Assembly: GCA_963794415.1 (NCBI GenBank)
Contig: CAWCDI010000001.1
Span: 310,001 to 374,000, forward strand
Length of the DNA stretch: 64,000 bases
Reading direction: 5' to 3'
From: CAVPTL01 sp963794415
Lineage (GTDB): Bacteria; Actinomycetota; Thermoleophilia; Gaiellales; JAICJC01
Shown: positions 32,006 through 40,448 of the stretch, piece by piece
Position numbering within the stretch: position 1 is the stretch's first letter
Layout of the letters: each line of letters opens with the position of its first letter
The notes under the pieces: model-generated
Seen by the model: the letters and a program-made list of their open reading frames with translations, nothing else
Databases searched by the model: none
What the model was told of the DNA's origin: nothing
Position numbers and translations under genes: made by a program

Positions 32006-33100
32006 ATGACTGACACTCTGAACGATCTGGCCGCCGTCACCGACGAGCACGGTGTGGCGATGAGCGCGTACATCGACCTGAATCCCGCCGACACGGGGAC
32101 GCAGGGCGAGCTTGCCGAGCGCGGCAACGCGCTGGTGGACGAGCTTCGCAGGTTCCATCCCGGCGACGACTCGCACGAGGCGAAGCTGCGCTTCGAGCGG
32201 ACGCTCGAGCGGATCTCCGGCCGGCTGCTGGCCGCCGACCTCGAGACGAGCCTGCCGGCGGGACGAAAGCGCGCCGTGGCGGTGTTTGCGTGGGGCACCG
32301 ACGGCCTGCAGGAGCTGAGCTTCCGCGCCGGGAGCCCCGATCACGCCGTAGTGGGCCCGCGGCTCTCGCTGACGGCCGCCGCGGCGCGCTCGAGCCTTGG
32401 CGACGACACGCTCGTGCTGGTGGCATCCCGCGAGGCGGGAAACCTCTACCGCTACCACCGCGGAGCGCTCAGCGAGGTGTTCGACGATAGCCAGCGGGTG
32501 CAGCCCGACCGCGATCCCGACCAGGCCGACGAGGCCCATCAGAAGGCGCTCGCCACCCACCTCGAGAAGGTGTTCGAGCGACTGGGCCGCCCGCCGGTGG
32601 TGATCGCCGCCGACCCGAACACGACCGGCCTCCTGCAGAAGCACTTCGGCCCCGAGCTCTCGGCAGCGGTGATCGACCTCGAGAAGAACGAGGCGAACTG
32701 GACCAGCGAGAACATCATCGACGAGGCCGAGCGGTCGCTCGCAGAGCGCGACCGGCGCCACCAGGCAGCGCTCCTCGAGCGATGGCAGTCACAGTCCGGG
32801 CACGCCGACCACCCGCAGCACCTGGACGAGACCCTCTCGGCGGCGTCTGACGGGCGTATCGAGTGGCTCCTGCTGGCGCAGGGCGCCGAGCCCGTCGTGT
32901 TCTCGTGCCCGACGTGCAAGCGGCTCTACCCGGGATCGGGCACGTGCCCGCTCGACGGCGCATGGCTCGAGGCCGACCAGCACGCGGATGCGCTGGTCGC
33001 CGAGGTGCTCAAGAACGGCGGAGCGGTGTGGGAGCTGCTCGAGTCAGACGACGCGTCGCTGGCCGGGACCGATGGGGTGGCGGGGATCTACCGCTACTGA
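32006..33100 (+). CDS. baeRF-type (bacterial eRF1-like/Vms1-like) protein
   Basis: 364 residues. The order of a SAYIDLNP start, a central domain with LVLVASREAGNLYRYHRGAL, a Lys/His-rich helix (HQKALATHLEKVFERLG) and PPVVIAADPN matches the bacterial archaeo-eukaryotic release-factor-like families, proposed ribosome-rescue or tRNA-acting proteins. The C-terminus holds CPTCKRLYPGSGTCPLDG, which looks like a partial zinc ribbon. A good Shine-Dalgarno (AAAAGGGAGAG) precedes the ATG. The molecular role here is inferred. Confidence 0.75.
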   Translation: MTDTLNDLAAVTDEHGVAMSAYIDLNPADTGTQGELAERGNALVDELRRFHPGDDSHEAKLRFERTLERISGRLLAADLETSLPAGRKRAVAVFAWGTDGLQELSFRAGSPDHAVVGPRLSLTAAAARSSLGDDTLVLVASREAGNLYRYHRGALSEVFDDSQRVQPDRDPDQADEAHQKALATHLEKVFERLGRPPVVIAADPNTTGLLQKHFGPELSAAVIDLEKNEANWTSENIIDEAERSLAERDRRHQAALLERWQSQSGHADHPQHLDETLSAASDGRIEWLLLAQGAEPVVFSCPTCKRLYPGSGTCPLDGAWLEADQHADALVAEVLKNGGAVWELLESDDASLAGTDGVAGIYRY

Positions 33101-33122
33101 CGAGCGGAGGCCGGCACGAGGC

Positions 33123-33431
33123 TCAGCCGCCGGCGCGCTTGAAGCGCTCCTCCTCCTCGACGGTGCGCTCGGCGGTGGGGATCGCCTCGAGCCGCTCGTC
33201 GGGGATGGGGTCGCCGCTCTCGACGGACAGCCCGAACTTGCCGCTGGCGAGGCGCTCCTCGGCGCGGTCGACCGCCTCCAGCTCGCGCTTGAGATCCTCG
33301 ATCCGGCCGTGATCGATCTCGGTAACGTGGAGGTCGGGCTCGTCGGAGTCGGGAGACTGGAGGTCGTTCAGCTCGCCCTCGATCCGCTCTCGCAGATTGG
33401 CCAGCAGTTCGGTCGCATGCGCTTCGTCCAT
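33123..33431 (-). CDS. DksA/TraR-like protein lacking the zinc finger
   Basis: 102 residues. An N-terminal helical hairpin (about 1-60) is followed by RAEERLASGKFGLSVESGDPIPDERLEAIPTAERTVEEEE. This matches the DksA/TraR C-terminal region where CxxC pairs normally bind zinc, but no cysteine is present anywhere. It may still act on RNA polymerase through the coiled-coil tip, or be a stress-protein relative. It converges with the baeRF gene. Confidence 0.75.
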   Translation of the reverse strand: MDEAHATELLANLRERIEGELNDLQSPDSDEPDLHVTEIDHGRIEDLKRELEAVDRAEERLASGKFGLSVESGDPIPDERLEAIPTAERTVEEEERFKRAGG

Positions 33432-33490
33432 CGGAACCTCTTTCGCGTTGTGAACTCGCTGAGTTTAGATGGGCTGGCATAGTGCCCGCG

Positions 33491-34614
33491 ATGCGACTCC
33501 TTTTCACGTTCACCGGCGGAAGCGGCCATCTCGGCCCGCTCGTGCCCATTGCGCAGGCCGCGAAGCACGCCGGCCACGAGGTGGCAATCGCGGGACGGCC
33601 GTCACTCGTGCCCGAGATCGAAGCGCGCGGGTTCACCGCTTTCGCGCCCGAGAGCGGATCTGCGGAGCTGCCGTCCGAGCGCATCGCGCTTCGGCCGCTC
33701 GACACCGAGCGCGAGATGCAGGAGATGGTGCGGGGGTTTGCCGCGAGCATCGCCCGCACCGGGCGCCGAGGGTGATCGAGCTCTGCGAGGAGTGGCGGCC
33801 CGACGTGATCGTGCGGGAGGAGTTCGACTTCGGCTCGGCGATCGCCGCCGAGCGGCTCGGGGTGCCGGACGCGACTGTGCTGGTGAGCGCGTCGGGGGCG
33901 TTCCCGCGGCCCGAGGCGGTGCGCGACGCGCTTCAGGAGGTGCGGGCCGAGCACGGCCTCGCACCCGATCCGCAGCTCGAGATGCTCACGCGAAACCTGG
34001 TGATCTCGCCGTTTCCGCCGAGCTTTCGCGATCCGGCGTTCCCGCTGCCGGATACCGCGCTCTCGATCGGCCGGCGCGTGGCGGACCGGGCGGAGGCGGG
34101 GGAGACGCCCACCGTCTACTTCACGCTCGGCACAGTGTTCAACGTGGAGAGCGGCGACCTCTTCACGCGGGTGCTGACGGGCCTTCGCGAGCTGCCGGTG
34201 AACGTCGTGGCGACGGTGGGCCAGCAGATCGATCCGGCCGAGCTCGGCGAGCAGCCCGCCAACGTGCGCATCGAGCGGTTCGTGCCGCAGGACGAGATCC
34301 TGCGGCGAAGCTCGCTGGCCGTCTGTCACGGCGGCTCGGGGAGCGTGATCGGCGCGCTCTCCCACGGCGTGCCGCTGGTGGTGATGCCGATGGGCGCCGA
34401 CCAGCCGTTCAACGCCGACAGGTGCGTGGCTCTGGGCGTGGGCAGGAGGATCGAGGCGTTCACCGCGACGGCCGAGCTCGTGCACGACACTGCGGCGATG
34501 GTCATGGTGAATCCCGCGTACGCGCGGGCGGCGGGCAAGGTGCGCGACGAGATCGCGGCGCTCCCGGGGCCGGAGAGCGCGGTGGAGGGCATCGAGCGGC
34601 TGGCGGGGGCCTGA
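33491..34614 (+). pseudogene. GT1/MGT-like glycosyltransferase, -1 frameshift
   Basis: The N-terminal part RLLFTFTGGSGHLGPLVPIAQAAKHAGHEVA is the GT-B start of macrolide-type glycosyltransferases; it stops at 33775. The rest continues one frame back as APRVIELCEEWRPDVIVRE and ends at 34614, including the nucleotide-sugar motif in CHGGSGSVIGALSHGVPLVVMP-like sequence with DQPFNA. A single missing base near 33761-33768 separates them. Repaired length about 375 residues, near the family norm. A GTG start at 33482 is also possible. Confidence 0.85.
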
Positions 34615-34642
34615 CGCACGCCCCCGCCGGCCGCTCTGCGGC

Positions 34643-35134
34643 CTACGGCGTGAGGGTCGAGCCCGTCTCCAAGAGCGTCTTCAGGTCGCTGAGGATCATG
34701 GTCCAGCCGCCACCGGCATCCGGGTGGTCGCCGGACACCATCTCGAGCGTGTAGGGCGCGCCGGTTGCGTCGTGCACCAGCGTGAGCATGGTGACGCCGT
34801 CCGCCACCGACGAGAGCTCCCACGTGAGGGTGCTCGGCGGCTCTGACGCGACGTGCTCCTCGAACATGGCGTGCCAGGTGTGCACCAGCTTGTTCGGCGG
34901 ATCGCACTCGATCACCTCGCCGTCGATGATGACGTCGGGCGACCCGAACTCCTTCATCGCGGCGTTCGGAAACGCGCGATACGCGCCGCCGGGCCGCAGG
35001 TCGTACTCGAACGGCGCCTTGTAGCCGTACTTGTCCGACCACTCGCTGGACGTGATGGCCTCCCACACGCGCTCCTGCGGCGCCTTGATCCACAGCCGGA
35101 ACACCCGCGTGCTGGTCTTCGTGTCGGTACTCAT
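34643..35134 (-). CDS. AHSA1/SRPBCC-family protein
   Basis: 163 residues of the START-like SRPBCC fold. It opens RVFRLWIKAPQERVWEAIT, has FPNAAMKEFGSPDVIIDGEVIECDPPNKLVHTWHAMF, and closes with GGWTMILSDLKTLLETG. It is likely a hydrophobic-ligand-binding or hydrolysis-assisting protein. Its ATG overlaps the ArsR stop (ATGA). ArsR-AHSA1 pairs are a common actinobacterial module in which the regulator controls both genes. Confidence 0.9.
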   Translation of the reverse strand: MSTDTKTSTRVFRLWIKAPQERVWEAITSSEWSDKYGYKAPFEYDLRPGGAYRAFPNAAMKEFGSPDVIIDGEVIECDPPNKLVHTWHAMFEEHVASEPPSTLTWELSSVADGVTMLTLVHDATGAPYTLEMVSGDHPDAGGGWTMILSDLKTLLETGSTLTP

Positions 35135-35451
35135 CCGCTCTCCTCCAGTGTGTGTTTGAGGTCGAGGAGCGCGTCGACGTGGCGCTCCGCGTACTTGTCG
35201 ATCCAGCGGTGCTGGATCTGCCTGATCGGTACCGGGTTGAGGTAGTGCAGCTTCTCCCGGCCCGACTTGCGGGCGACGACGAGGCCCGCGCCCTCCAGCA
35301 CCCGCAGGTGCTTCATCACCCCGAAGCGCGTCATCGCGAGCTCCGACTCGAGCTCGGTCAGCGTACGGCCGTCACGCTGGTGGAGCAGGTCGAGCAGGAA
35401 GCGGCGCGTCGGGTCTGCGAGTGCCTTGAACACCAGATCGTCGTCGGTCAT
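35131..35451 (-). CDS. ArsR-family transcriptional regulator
   Basis: 106 residues, a lone winged helix. Recognition region TLTELESELAMTRFGVMKHLRVLEGAGLV (about 36-64) and the wing VVARKSGREKLHYLNPVPI. There is no cysteine cluster, so it is not a classical metal sensor and belongs to the group that pairs with AHSA1 proteins. The palindrome GTGAC-N6-GTCAC just before its start is the likely operator, allowing autorepression of the two-gene unit. Confidence 0.9.
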   Translation of the reverse strand: MTDDDLVFKALADPTRRFLLDLLHQRDGRTLTELESELAMTRFGVMKHLRVLEGAGLVVARKSGREKLHYLNPVPIRQIQHRWIDKYAERHVDALLDLKHTLEESG

Positions 35452-35464
35452 TGGCTGATAATAG

Positions 35465-35480
35465 GTGACCATATAGTCAC
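35465..35480. promoter_or_regulatory. GTGAC-CATATA-GTCAC palindrome, likely ArsR operator
   Basis: A perfect 16-bp palindrome with AT-rich centre lies 14-29 bp upstream of the ArsR ATG, squeezed between it and the stop of the erm-like gene. Its position over the core promoter fits repression of the arsR-AHSA1 unit by its own product. Confidence 0.65.
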
Positions 35481-35483
35481 ATG

Positions 35484-36179
35484 TCAAGCAGACCGCCAGA
35501 TCCCGGCCCACTGGTGGGGGTCGAGCTCGCGGGCCGGCACCCGCGAGCGGATGCCGTGCCGGAAGCCGTGCGCGACGAACCGCCGGTAGGCGCCGAGCTC
35601 AGCGGCAGGCACCAGCGGGTGGGCGCGGCGCCGGAACACCAGCACGCCCGAATCGACTGCGGGCGGGGGATGAAACGCGCTGGGCGGGAGGTGCCGGGCG
35701 ATCTCGGCCTCGTAGAACGCTCCCCAGACCACGCTCCAGAGCGTGCTCGGCCAGGGGGTGCCGCGCTTCTTCGCGACACCCCACTGGACGACGAGGTCGG
35801 CTCGCTCGAGCGGGGTGCATGGATCGTCCAGCAGGTGGTGCAGGAGGTCGTTCGTCCGGCTGAACGGGATGTTTGCGACCACGCGAAACGGCATGTCGGG
35901 CAGCGCCGTCTTGGCGGCGTCGCCGGCGATCACCTCGACGTTCGGCCAGCGGCCGTGCAGACGCCTCGCCAGCCGGGGATCGAGCTCCACGGCGATCACC
36001 CGCCGCGCGGCGCGGGCGAGCGGCGAGGTGAGCCGGCCGGTGCCCGCGCCCAGATCGACCACCAGGTCATCCGGTTTCAGGCACGCGTCGCGGACGATCT
36101 CCGCAGCAACCTCTGTGCGCAGAACGTGCTGGCTATGCGCCGGCGAGCGCCACGCGCGTTGTGCGCGTGAGCCGGCCAC
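35484..36179 (-). CDS. Erm-like rRNA adenine N6-methyltransferase
   Basis: 231 residues. AdoMet motif I VVDLGAGTGRLTSPLA (about 41-56), acidic AVELDPRLARRL, and catalytic motif IV NIPF (about 102-105), typical of Erm/KsgA adenine dimethylases. The sequence around it (FSRTNDLLHHLL; QWGVAKKR) is closer to Erm than to KsgA, and the C-terminal domain is short. It may dimethylate 23S rRNA A2058 and give macrolide-lincosamide-streptogramin B protection; not proven. A GTG start is used. Upstream DUF2461 is co-directional, 18 bp away. Confidence 0.8.
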   Translation of the reverse strand: MAGSRAQRAWRSPAHSQHVLRTEVAAEIVRDACLKPDDLVVDLGAGTGRLTSPLARAARRVIAVELDPRLARRLHGRWPNVEVIAGDAAKTALPDMPFRVVANIPFSRTNDLLHHLLDDPCTPLERADLVVQWGVAKKRGTPWPSTLWSVVWGAFYEAEIARHLPPSAFHPPPAVDSGVLVFRRRAHPLVPAAELGAYRRFVAHGFRHGIRSRVPARELDPHQWAGIWRSA

Positions 36180-36197
36180 GGAAGATGCGGGTCGTGG

Positions 36198-36839
36198 TCA
36201 TTGCCGGGAGCTTACCCCCACGTGCTCGCGCAGCCAAGCCTGCAGAGGCTCGACGGCATCAAGCAGCCCGGCAACCCTGTCCGCGGCCGCAGACGTGTGC
36301 AGCCACGGCTCGACGGGCCACTTCCTGTAGGCGATGATGCCCTTGTAGCGCAAGAGCTCGATCCGGGGATGGTCGGCCTTGTAGCCACGCGGCGCGCCGG
36401 CGAGCGGCGTGGTGCCGGCGATCTGGATGTCGTTCGCCTTGATGGTTTCGATGATGTCTGCGAGCTGCTCGCCGCTCTTCCCTGCGTCAACCGCTGTTCT
36501 ATAGCGAGTGAGCGTCGGGCCGGCCAGGTGAAACTCGCCCGATCCCGCGGTGAGGCCCTCCCTGCCGAGCTCGACGTAGCCCGCGCCGAGCCGTGCGGCG
36601 ATGGAGGTGCGATAGACGGTCTTGTCCTTGCTGAAGCGGGTGTCGCGGTAGGGCCGAAGCATCTTCGGCGGCCCGTAGCGCGGCGCGAGCTGGGTGATGA
36701 GCGCGAGCATCGGCGCGCGCACTTCGGCTTCGTAGAGAGGTTTGTGTTCGGTCCAGTACGTCTTTGAGTTATCGGCTTGGAGACCGCGGAAGAACTCGAG
36801 CGCGGAGGGGCTCCAGCCGTGGAAGTGAGTGTCTGTCAT
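36198..36839 (-). CDS. DUF2461 (TIGR02453) family protein
   Basis: 213 residues, the normal length. Characteristic opening FHGWSPSALEFFRGLQADNSKTYWTEHKPLYE, then LRPYRDTRFSKDKTVYRTSIAARLG, and GYKADHPRIELLRYKG near 148-163. Cytosolic; function not established. It is the first gene on its strand before the erm-like and ArsR genes. The region upstream has a REP-like palindrome and the gene's promoter. Confidence 0.92.
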   Translation of the reverse strand: MTDTHFHGWSPSALEFFRGLQADNSKTYWTEHKPLYEAEVRAPMLALITQLAPRYGPPKMLRPYRDTRFSKDKTVYRTSIAARLGAGYVELGREGLTAGSGEFHLAGPTLTRYRTAVDAGKSGEQLADIIETIKANDIQIAGTTPLAGAPRGYKADHPRIELLRYKGIIAYRKWPVEPWLHTSAAADRVAGLLDAVEPLQAWLREHVGVSSRQ

Positions 36840-36923
36840 GGTCGGGATAACCTAACAAACGAGATTGCGCGGTTCTGTTGCGATACGTCACGCAGGTGAA
36901 ACGAATGAGGTCAGTGCAGAGAA

Positions 36924-36936
36924 GGTGCCCGGCACC
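36924..36936. repeat. Dispersed REP-like core GGTGCC-C-GGCACC
   Basis: A perfect 13-bp palindrome immediately after the agmatinase stop codon. With its flanks it reads GAAGGTGCCCGGCACCGTC, which matches the minus strand of array units 2 and 3 (GAAGGTGCCAGGCACAGTC) at 17 of 19 positions, including the GAAG next to the hairpin. Confidence 0.65.
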
Positions 36937-36938
36937 GT

Positions 36939-37907
36939 CTATGCACCGCCGCGACGTAGCGCTACGCCCGTGAGGATCTCGCGCACCACGCGCTCTGCCA
37001 CGAGGGCGGTGATGTCGGCCGAGCCGACCGCAGTGGGCGCCACCTCGACCACGTCGGCCCCCACGAGCGAGACGCCGGCAGCGAGCAGCCGACAGGCCAG
37101 GAGCAGCTCCATCGAGGTGAGGCCGCCCGGCTCGGGCGTGCCGGTGCCGGGCGCAAAGGCGGGATCGAGTACATCGACATCCACGGTGAGCATCACCGGG
37201 CCGGCGCTCACGATCGCGAGCGTCTGCTCGACGATCGCGCGGATGCCCTGCTCGCGCACGTCGTGGGCGAAGAAGCTGGTGATGCCGCGCTCGCGCTGCC
37301 ACTCGAACTCCGCGGGCCCGGGCCAGTAGCCGCGCAGCCCGATCTGCACGTTTCGCGCGGGATCGACGTAGCCGTCCTCGACCAGCCGGTACATCGGCGT
37401 CCCGTGCGAGATGGTCTGATCCCAGAGCGTCGTCGCGGTGTCGGTGTGCGTATCGAAGTGGATGAGCCCGACCGGGCCGTACTGCTCGGCCAGCGCGGTG
37501 ACCTCGGGCAGCGTGATGGAGTGGTCGCCACCGAGCAGGAACGGCATCACGCCGGCCTTTGCGACCTCGGCCGTGATCGCGTGGATCGCAGCGTGCGAGG
37601 CGAGGGGATCGGCCGGCACGACCGCTGCGTCGCCGTAGTCCACGACCTTCAGCACCTCGAAGGGATCGATGCCGGCCTCGAGGTGCACGCCCGAAGGCGC
37701 GCTCGCAGAGCGGATCGCGCGGGGCCCGAAGCGAGTGCCGGGGCGGTCGGAGACCAGCTCATCCATCGGTGCGCCGATGATCGCGACATCGAAGCCGGCG
37801 AGCTCGGCGGCGTCCTCGGTGTAGGGGATCCCGCAGAAGGTCAGCAGCCCTGCGTAGTCGGGCTTGCCGTCGGCCATGTGCGCCCAGCGCTTCTCGGGAT
37901 CGAGCAT
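36939..37907 (-). CDS. speB: Agmatinase/arginase-family ureohydrolase
   Basis: 322 residues. The binuclear Mn site residues are visible: GGDHSIT (about 132-138), HFDTHTDT (about 155-162, the DxHxD pattern) and VDVDVLDPAFAPG (about 236-248). Together they fit agmatinase or a related guanidine ureohydrolase that yields urea. Agmatine as the substrate is likely but not certain; formimidoylglutamase and guanidinobutyrase look similar. Nothing nearby is a polyamine gene. Confidence 0.88.
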   Translation of the reverse strand: MLDPEKRWAHMADGKPDYAGLLTFCGIPYTEDAAELAGFDVAIIGAPMDELVSDRPGTRFGPRAIRSASAPSGVHLEAGIDPFEVLKVVDYGDAAVVPADPLASHAAIHAITAEVAKAGVMPFLLGGDHSITLPEVTALAEQYGPVGLIHFDTHTDTATTLWDQTISHGTPMYRLVEDGYVDPARNVQIGLRGYWPGPAEFEWQRERGITSFFAHDVREQGIRAIVEQTLAIVSAGPVMLTVDVDVLDPAFAPGTGTPEPGGLTSMELLLACRLLAAGVSLVGADVVEVAPTAVGSADITALVAERVVREILTGVALRRGGA

Positions 37908-37935
37908 GTGGCAGCCAGGCTACCAGCACGCCCGC

Positions 37936-37951
37936 TCCCCCGGGAGGGGGA
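37936..37951. other. Short GC hairpin in the agmatinase/Asp-box divergent gap
   Basis: TCCCCC-GGGA-GGGGGA forms a 6-bp stem with a 4-base loop, 35 bp before the Asp-box protein start. It may be a leader hairpin or chance in GC-rich DNA. No other signal is clear in this 78-bp gap. Confidence 0.3.
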
Positions 37952-37985
37952 TTCGGCAACCACTCGTATCAGCCATAACGTGGCT

Positions 37986-39977
37986 GTGGACTCCCGCCAC
38001 CTGCGCATCCCCCTGCTCGTGCTCGCCTGCCTGCTTGCCTTCGGCGTGACCGCGGCTTCGGCGAGCTCCGGGCCCCAGAACGACTGGCAGCCACGCGGAG
38101 TCCTCGATCAGGATGTCGCCTCGCTCGCCCCGGTGGCGTCGGATCCCGGCGCCCTCTACGCCTTCGGAGGCGCCAAAGCTGCGCGCTCGACCGATTCGGG
38201 CGTGACCTGGTCGGCGCCGGCATCCGCCTGCATCGCGACCCAGGGCGCGGCCGATCCCGCCGACGCGGAAGTCGCCTACCAGGCGTGCCAGGGCGCGGGC
38301 GTGATGCGCACCCGCGACGGCGGCCAGACGTGGACGTCGGTGAGCCCTGTCGATCCCGAAAGCCCGGCGACGACGCCCGACATCACCGGTGTCGCGGTCG
38401 CCGCCACGGCGCCCAGCACCGTCTATGCGATGGCCACCAGCGGTGACCGCGTGTACCGGTCTGACGACGGCGGCCAGACGTGGGGCAGCGTGACGGTGCC
38501 CGCCCTCGTGAATCCCGTCATCACCGCGGATCCTGCGAACGCCCAGCGGCTGATCATCACCGGCACTCCCACGCTGCCCAACGAGACAGGCATGTTCATC
38601 ACCGCTGACGGCGGCGACACGTGGGCGCAGCTGCCGGGATCGGGCTTCAAGGTGGTGTTCGATCCCACCGATCCGGCGCGGATCTGGGCGGACGGCGGCA
38701 CCCACGTTGACGTCAGCACCGACTCGGGTGCGACCTGGGGCGCGGTGCCCGGCGTGCCCGGGACGCCCATCGATATCGCCGCGGCCGGCGGAGACCTCTA
38801 CGTGGCGACGAGCGCCGGCATCTCGCGCACCGCGAACGACGGAGCGACCTGGACGACCGCCGGCCTCCCGCTGAGCTCAAGTGCGGCGAAGCCGGCCGCG
38901 ATCGCAGCCGATCCCGCCGCCGCGAACCGCATCGACGTCCAGACCCAGGGCGCGGGATTCTGGTCGCTGGACTACCCGGACTCGCCGCCCGCGTCGGAGG
39001 CGTACAGCTTCTTTGCGGTGGATGCGCCCTCCGATCTGACGCCGACATCGGCCACCCTGTCGGCCACGGTAGCCCCGTGGTTTGCGACTCCCGCGAGCGA
39101 CCTGCCAAATGGGGTCAACGGCGACATCACGTTTTCCTGGGGCAGCGGCTCAGGTGAGTCGGCCACGGCCTTCCTCAACGCGGAGTCCCCGGCGCAGCGG
39201 GTGCTCACGAAGACCATCACGGGCCTCGCTCCTGGCACGACCTACACCGTCTCGGCCAGCGGGGAGTTCTTCGTTGGCGGCAGTGGGTACGGCGCTTCGG
39301 GCGGAAACGGCATCACGTTCACCACGCCGCCCGCCCTCAAGCCCGAGATCCTCACCCCGCCCACCGCGGCCATCGCGAGCGGTCAGGTCAACAACGGCGC
39401 CATCCCGGTGTCGGTGAAGGCGGTCGCTGCCGCCGGGACGTATCCGCTTGCCGCGACGCACCTCGGCCGCAAGGTCGAGACCGGCGCCTGGACAGCGCTC
39501 GCCTCGGGTGCGACGACCCTGCCCTTCGGCCGCAGCTACCAGTTCCGGGCGCAGGCCACCGACACGAAGGGGCAGCTGAGCCCGTGGACGAACGGACCCG
39601 CCGGCACCCTCAAGCTGAAGGATGACGCGGGCACCCAGCCGACGTGGTCGGCCAACTGGACGCATCACGCCGACTCGACCGCGGTCGATAAGACGATCCA
39701 CGCGTCCTCCAGCGGCACGGCGGCGGTGACCTTCAAGTTCACGGGTCGCAGCGTCGCGGTGATCGCGCCCCGCGGCCCGCACCAGGCGTCGTTCTCGGCC
39801 GTCCTCGACGGCAAGAAGATGGGTGTGATCGCGCCGTCTGCGAGCTTCCTCACCGCCCGCAGAACGGTCGCGATCTACTCCTTCTCGAAGGCCGGCGCCC
39901 ACACGCTCACGCTGCACGTGGTGCGAAGCTCCGGCCACACGCTGGCCGAGCTCGACGCCTTCGCCGTGCTCTCCTAG
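37986..39977 (+). CDS. Exported Asp-box (BNR/sortilin-like) beta-propeller protein
   Basis: 663 residues. Signal peptide at about 1-25 (IPLLVLACLLAFGVTAASA). Six Asp-box repeats of the S-x-D-x-G-x-T-W type (STDSGVTW, TRDGGQTW, SDDGGQTW, TADGGDTW, STDSGATW, TANDGATW) lie between about 60 and 290 and indicate a propeller. A fibronectin-III-like domain follows (about 325-450), and a C-terminal beta-sandwich (from about 550) resembles carbohydrate-binding modules. It is probably secreted and may bind or act on glycans; it has no clear sialidase catalytic set. Confidence 0.8.
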   Translation: MDSRHLRIPLLVLACLLAFGVTAASASSGPQNDWQPRGVLDQDVASLAPVASDPGALYAFGGAKAARSTDSGVTWSAPASACIATQGAADPADAEVAYQACQGAGVMRTRDGGQTWTSVSPVDPESPATTPDITGVAVAATAPSTVYAMATSGDRVYRSDDGGQTWGSVTVPALVNPVITADPANAQRLIITGTPTLPNETGMFITADGGDTWAQLPGSGFKVVFDPTDPARIWADGGTHVDVSTDSGATWGAVPGVPGTPIDIAAAGGDLYVATSAGISRTANDGATWTTAGLPLSSSAAKPAAIAADPAAANRIDVQTQGAGFWSLDYPDSPPASEAYSFFAVDAPSDLTPTSATLSATVAPWFATPASDLPNGVNGDITFSWGSGSGESATAFLNAESPAQRVLTKTITGLAPGTTYTVSASGEFFVGGSGYGASGGNGITFTTPPALKPEILTPPTAAIASGQVNNGAIPVSVKAVAAAGTYPLAATHLGRKVETGAWTALASGATTLPFGRSYQFRAQATDTKGQLSPWTNGPAGTLKLKDDAGTQPTWSANWTHHADSTAVDKTIHASSSGTAAVTFKFTGRSVAVIAPRGPHQASFSAVLDGKKMGVIAPSASFLTARRTVAIYSFSKAGAHTLTLHVVRSSGHTLAELDAFAVLS

Positions 39978-40396
39978 GCGGTCGCGCCCATCTCGGCGAT
40001 GCGGATCTGATTGCCGAACGGGTCGCGCAGCCCCGCGTCGATGCCGTACGGCTGCTGGGTCGGCTCCTGCGTGAACTCCACGCCCCGGCTCGAGAGATCG
40101 GCGAAGGTGGCCTGGATGTCGTCCACCGAGAAGAACAGGCCGCCTGCGGCCCCGCGGGCAACCACATCGATGGCCCTGTCACGCGTGTCGGCGTCGAACA
40201 CCGGCGGGCCCGGGATCTCGAGCAGCGCGAGGGCCGTCGAATCGCCCGGCAGGCCCACCGTCAGCCAGCGGAAGTTGCCCATCTCGGGCAAGGTCACGTC
40301 CTCCTTGATCTCCATGCCGAGCTTGCCGGTATAGAAGTCGGCCGCCTCGTCCTGGTTGGTGACCCAGACGTTGACGTTGGTGAGGCTCTTCAGCAT
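39974..40396 (-). CDS. VOC-family (glyoxalase-like) protein
   Basis: 140 residues, two VOC modules: LTNVNVWVTNQDEAADFYTGKLGME and GLFFSVDDIQATFADLSSRG, ending in DPFGNQIRIAEMG. The usual first metal His is replaced (NVWV), typical of antibiotic-resistance-like or PhnB-like members that bind rather than turn over ligands. It follows the AraC-type regulator on the same strand by 52 bp, a frequent AraC-VOC pairing. Confidence 0.88.
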   Translation of the reverse strand: MLKSLTNVNVWVTNQDEAADFYTGKLGMEIKEDVTLPEMGNFRWLTVGLPGDSTALALLEIPGPPVFDADTRDRAIDVVARGAAGGLFFSVDDIQATFADLSSRGVEFTQEPTQQPYGIDAGLRDPFGNQIRIAEMGATA

Positions 40397-40448
40397 CGTG
40401 TAGCTCCTGTGGTTGGTTCGGACTGTCGGAGCCAACCGTAGTGGCGGT

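Noticed and set aside
37263..37985. Upstream extension of the Asp-box protein antisense to agmatinase
   Set aside because: It is the shadow of the agmatinase coding strand; a signal peptide begins at the GTG near 37986.
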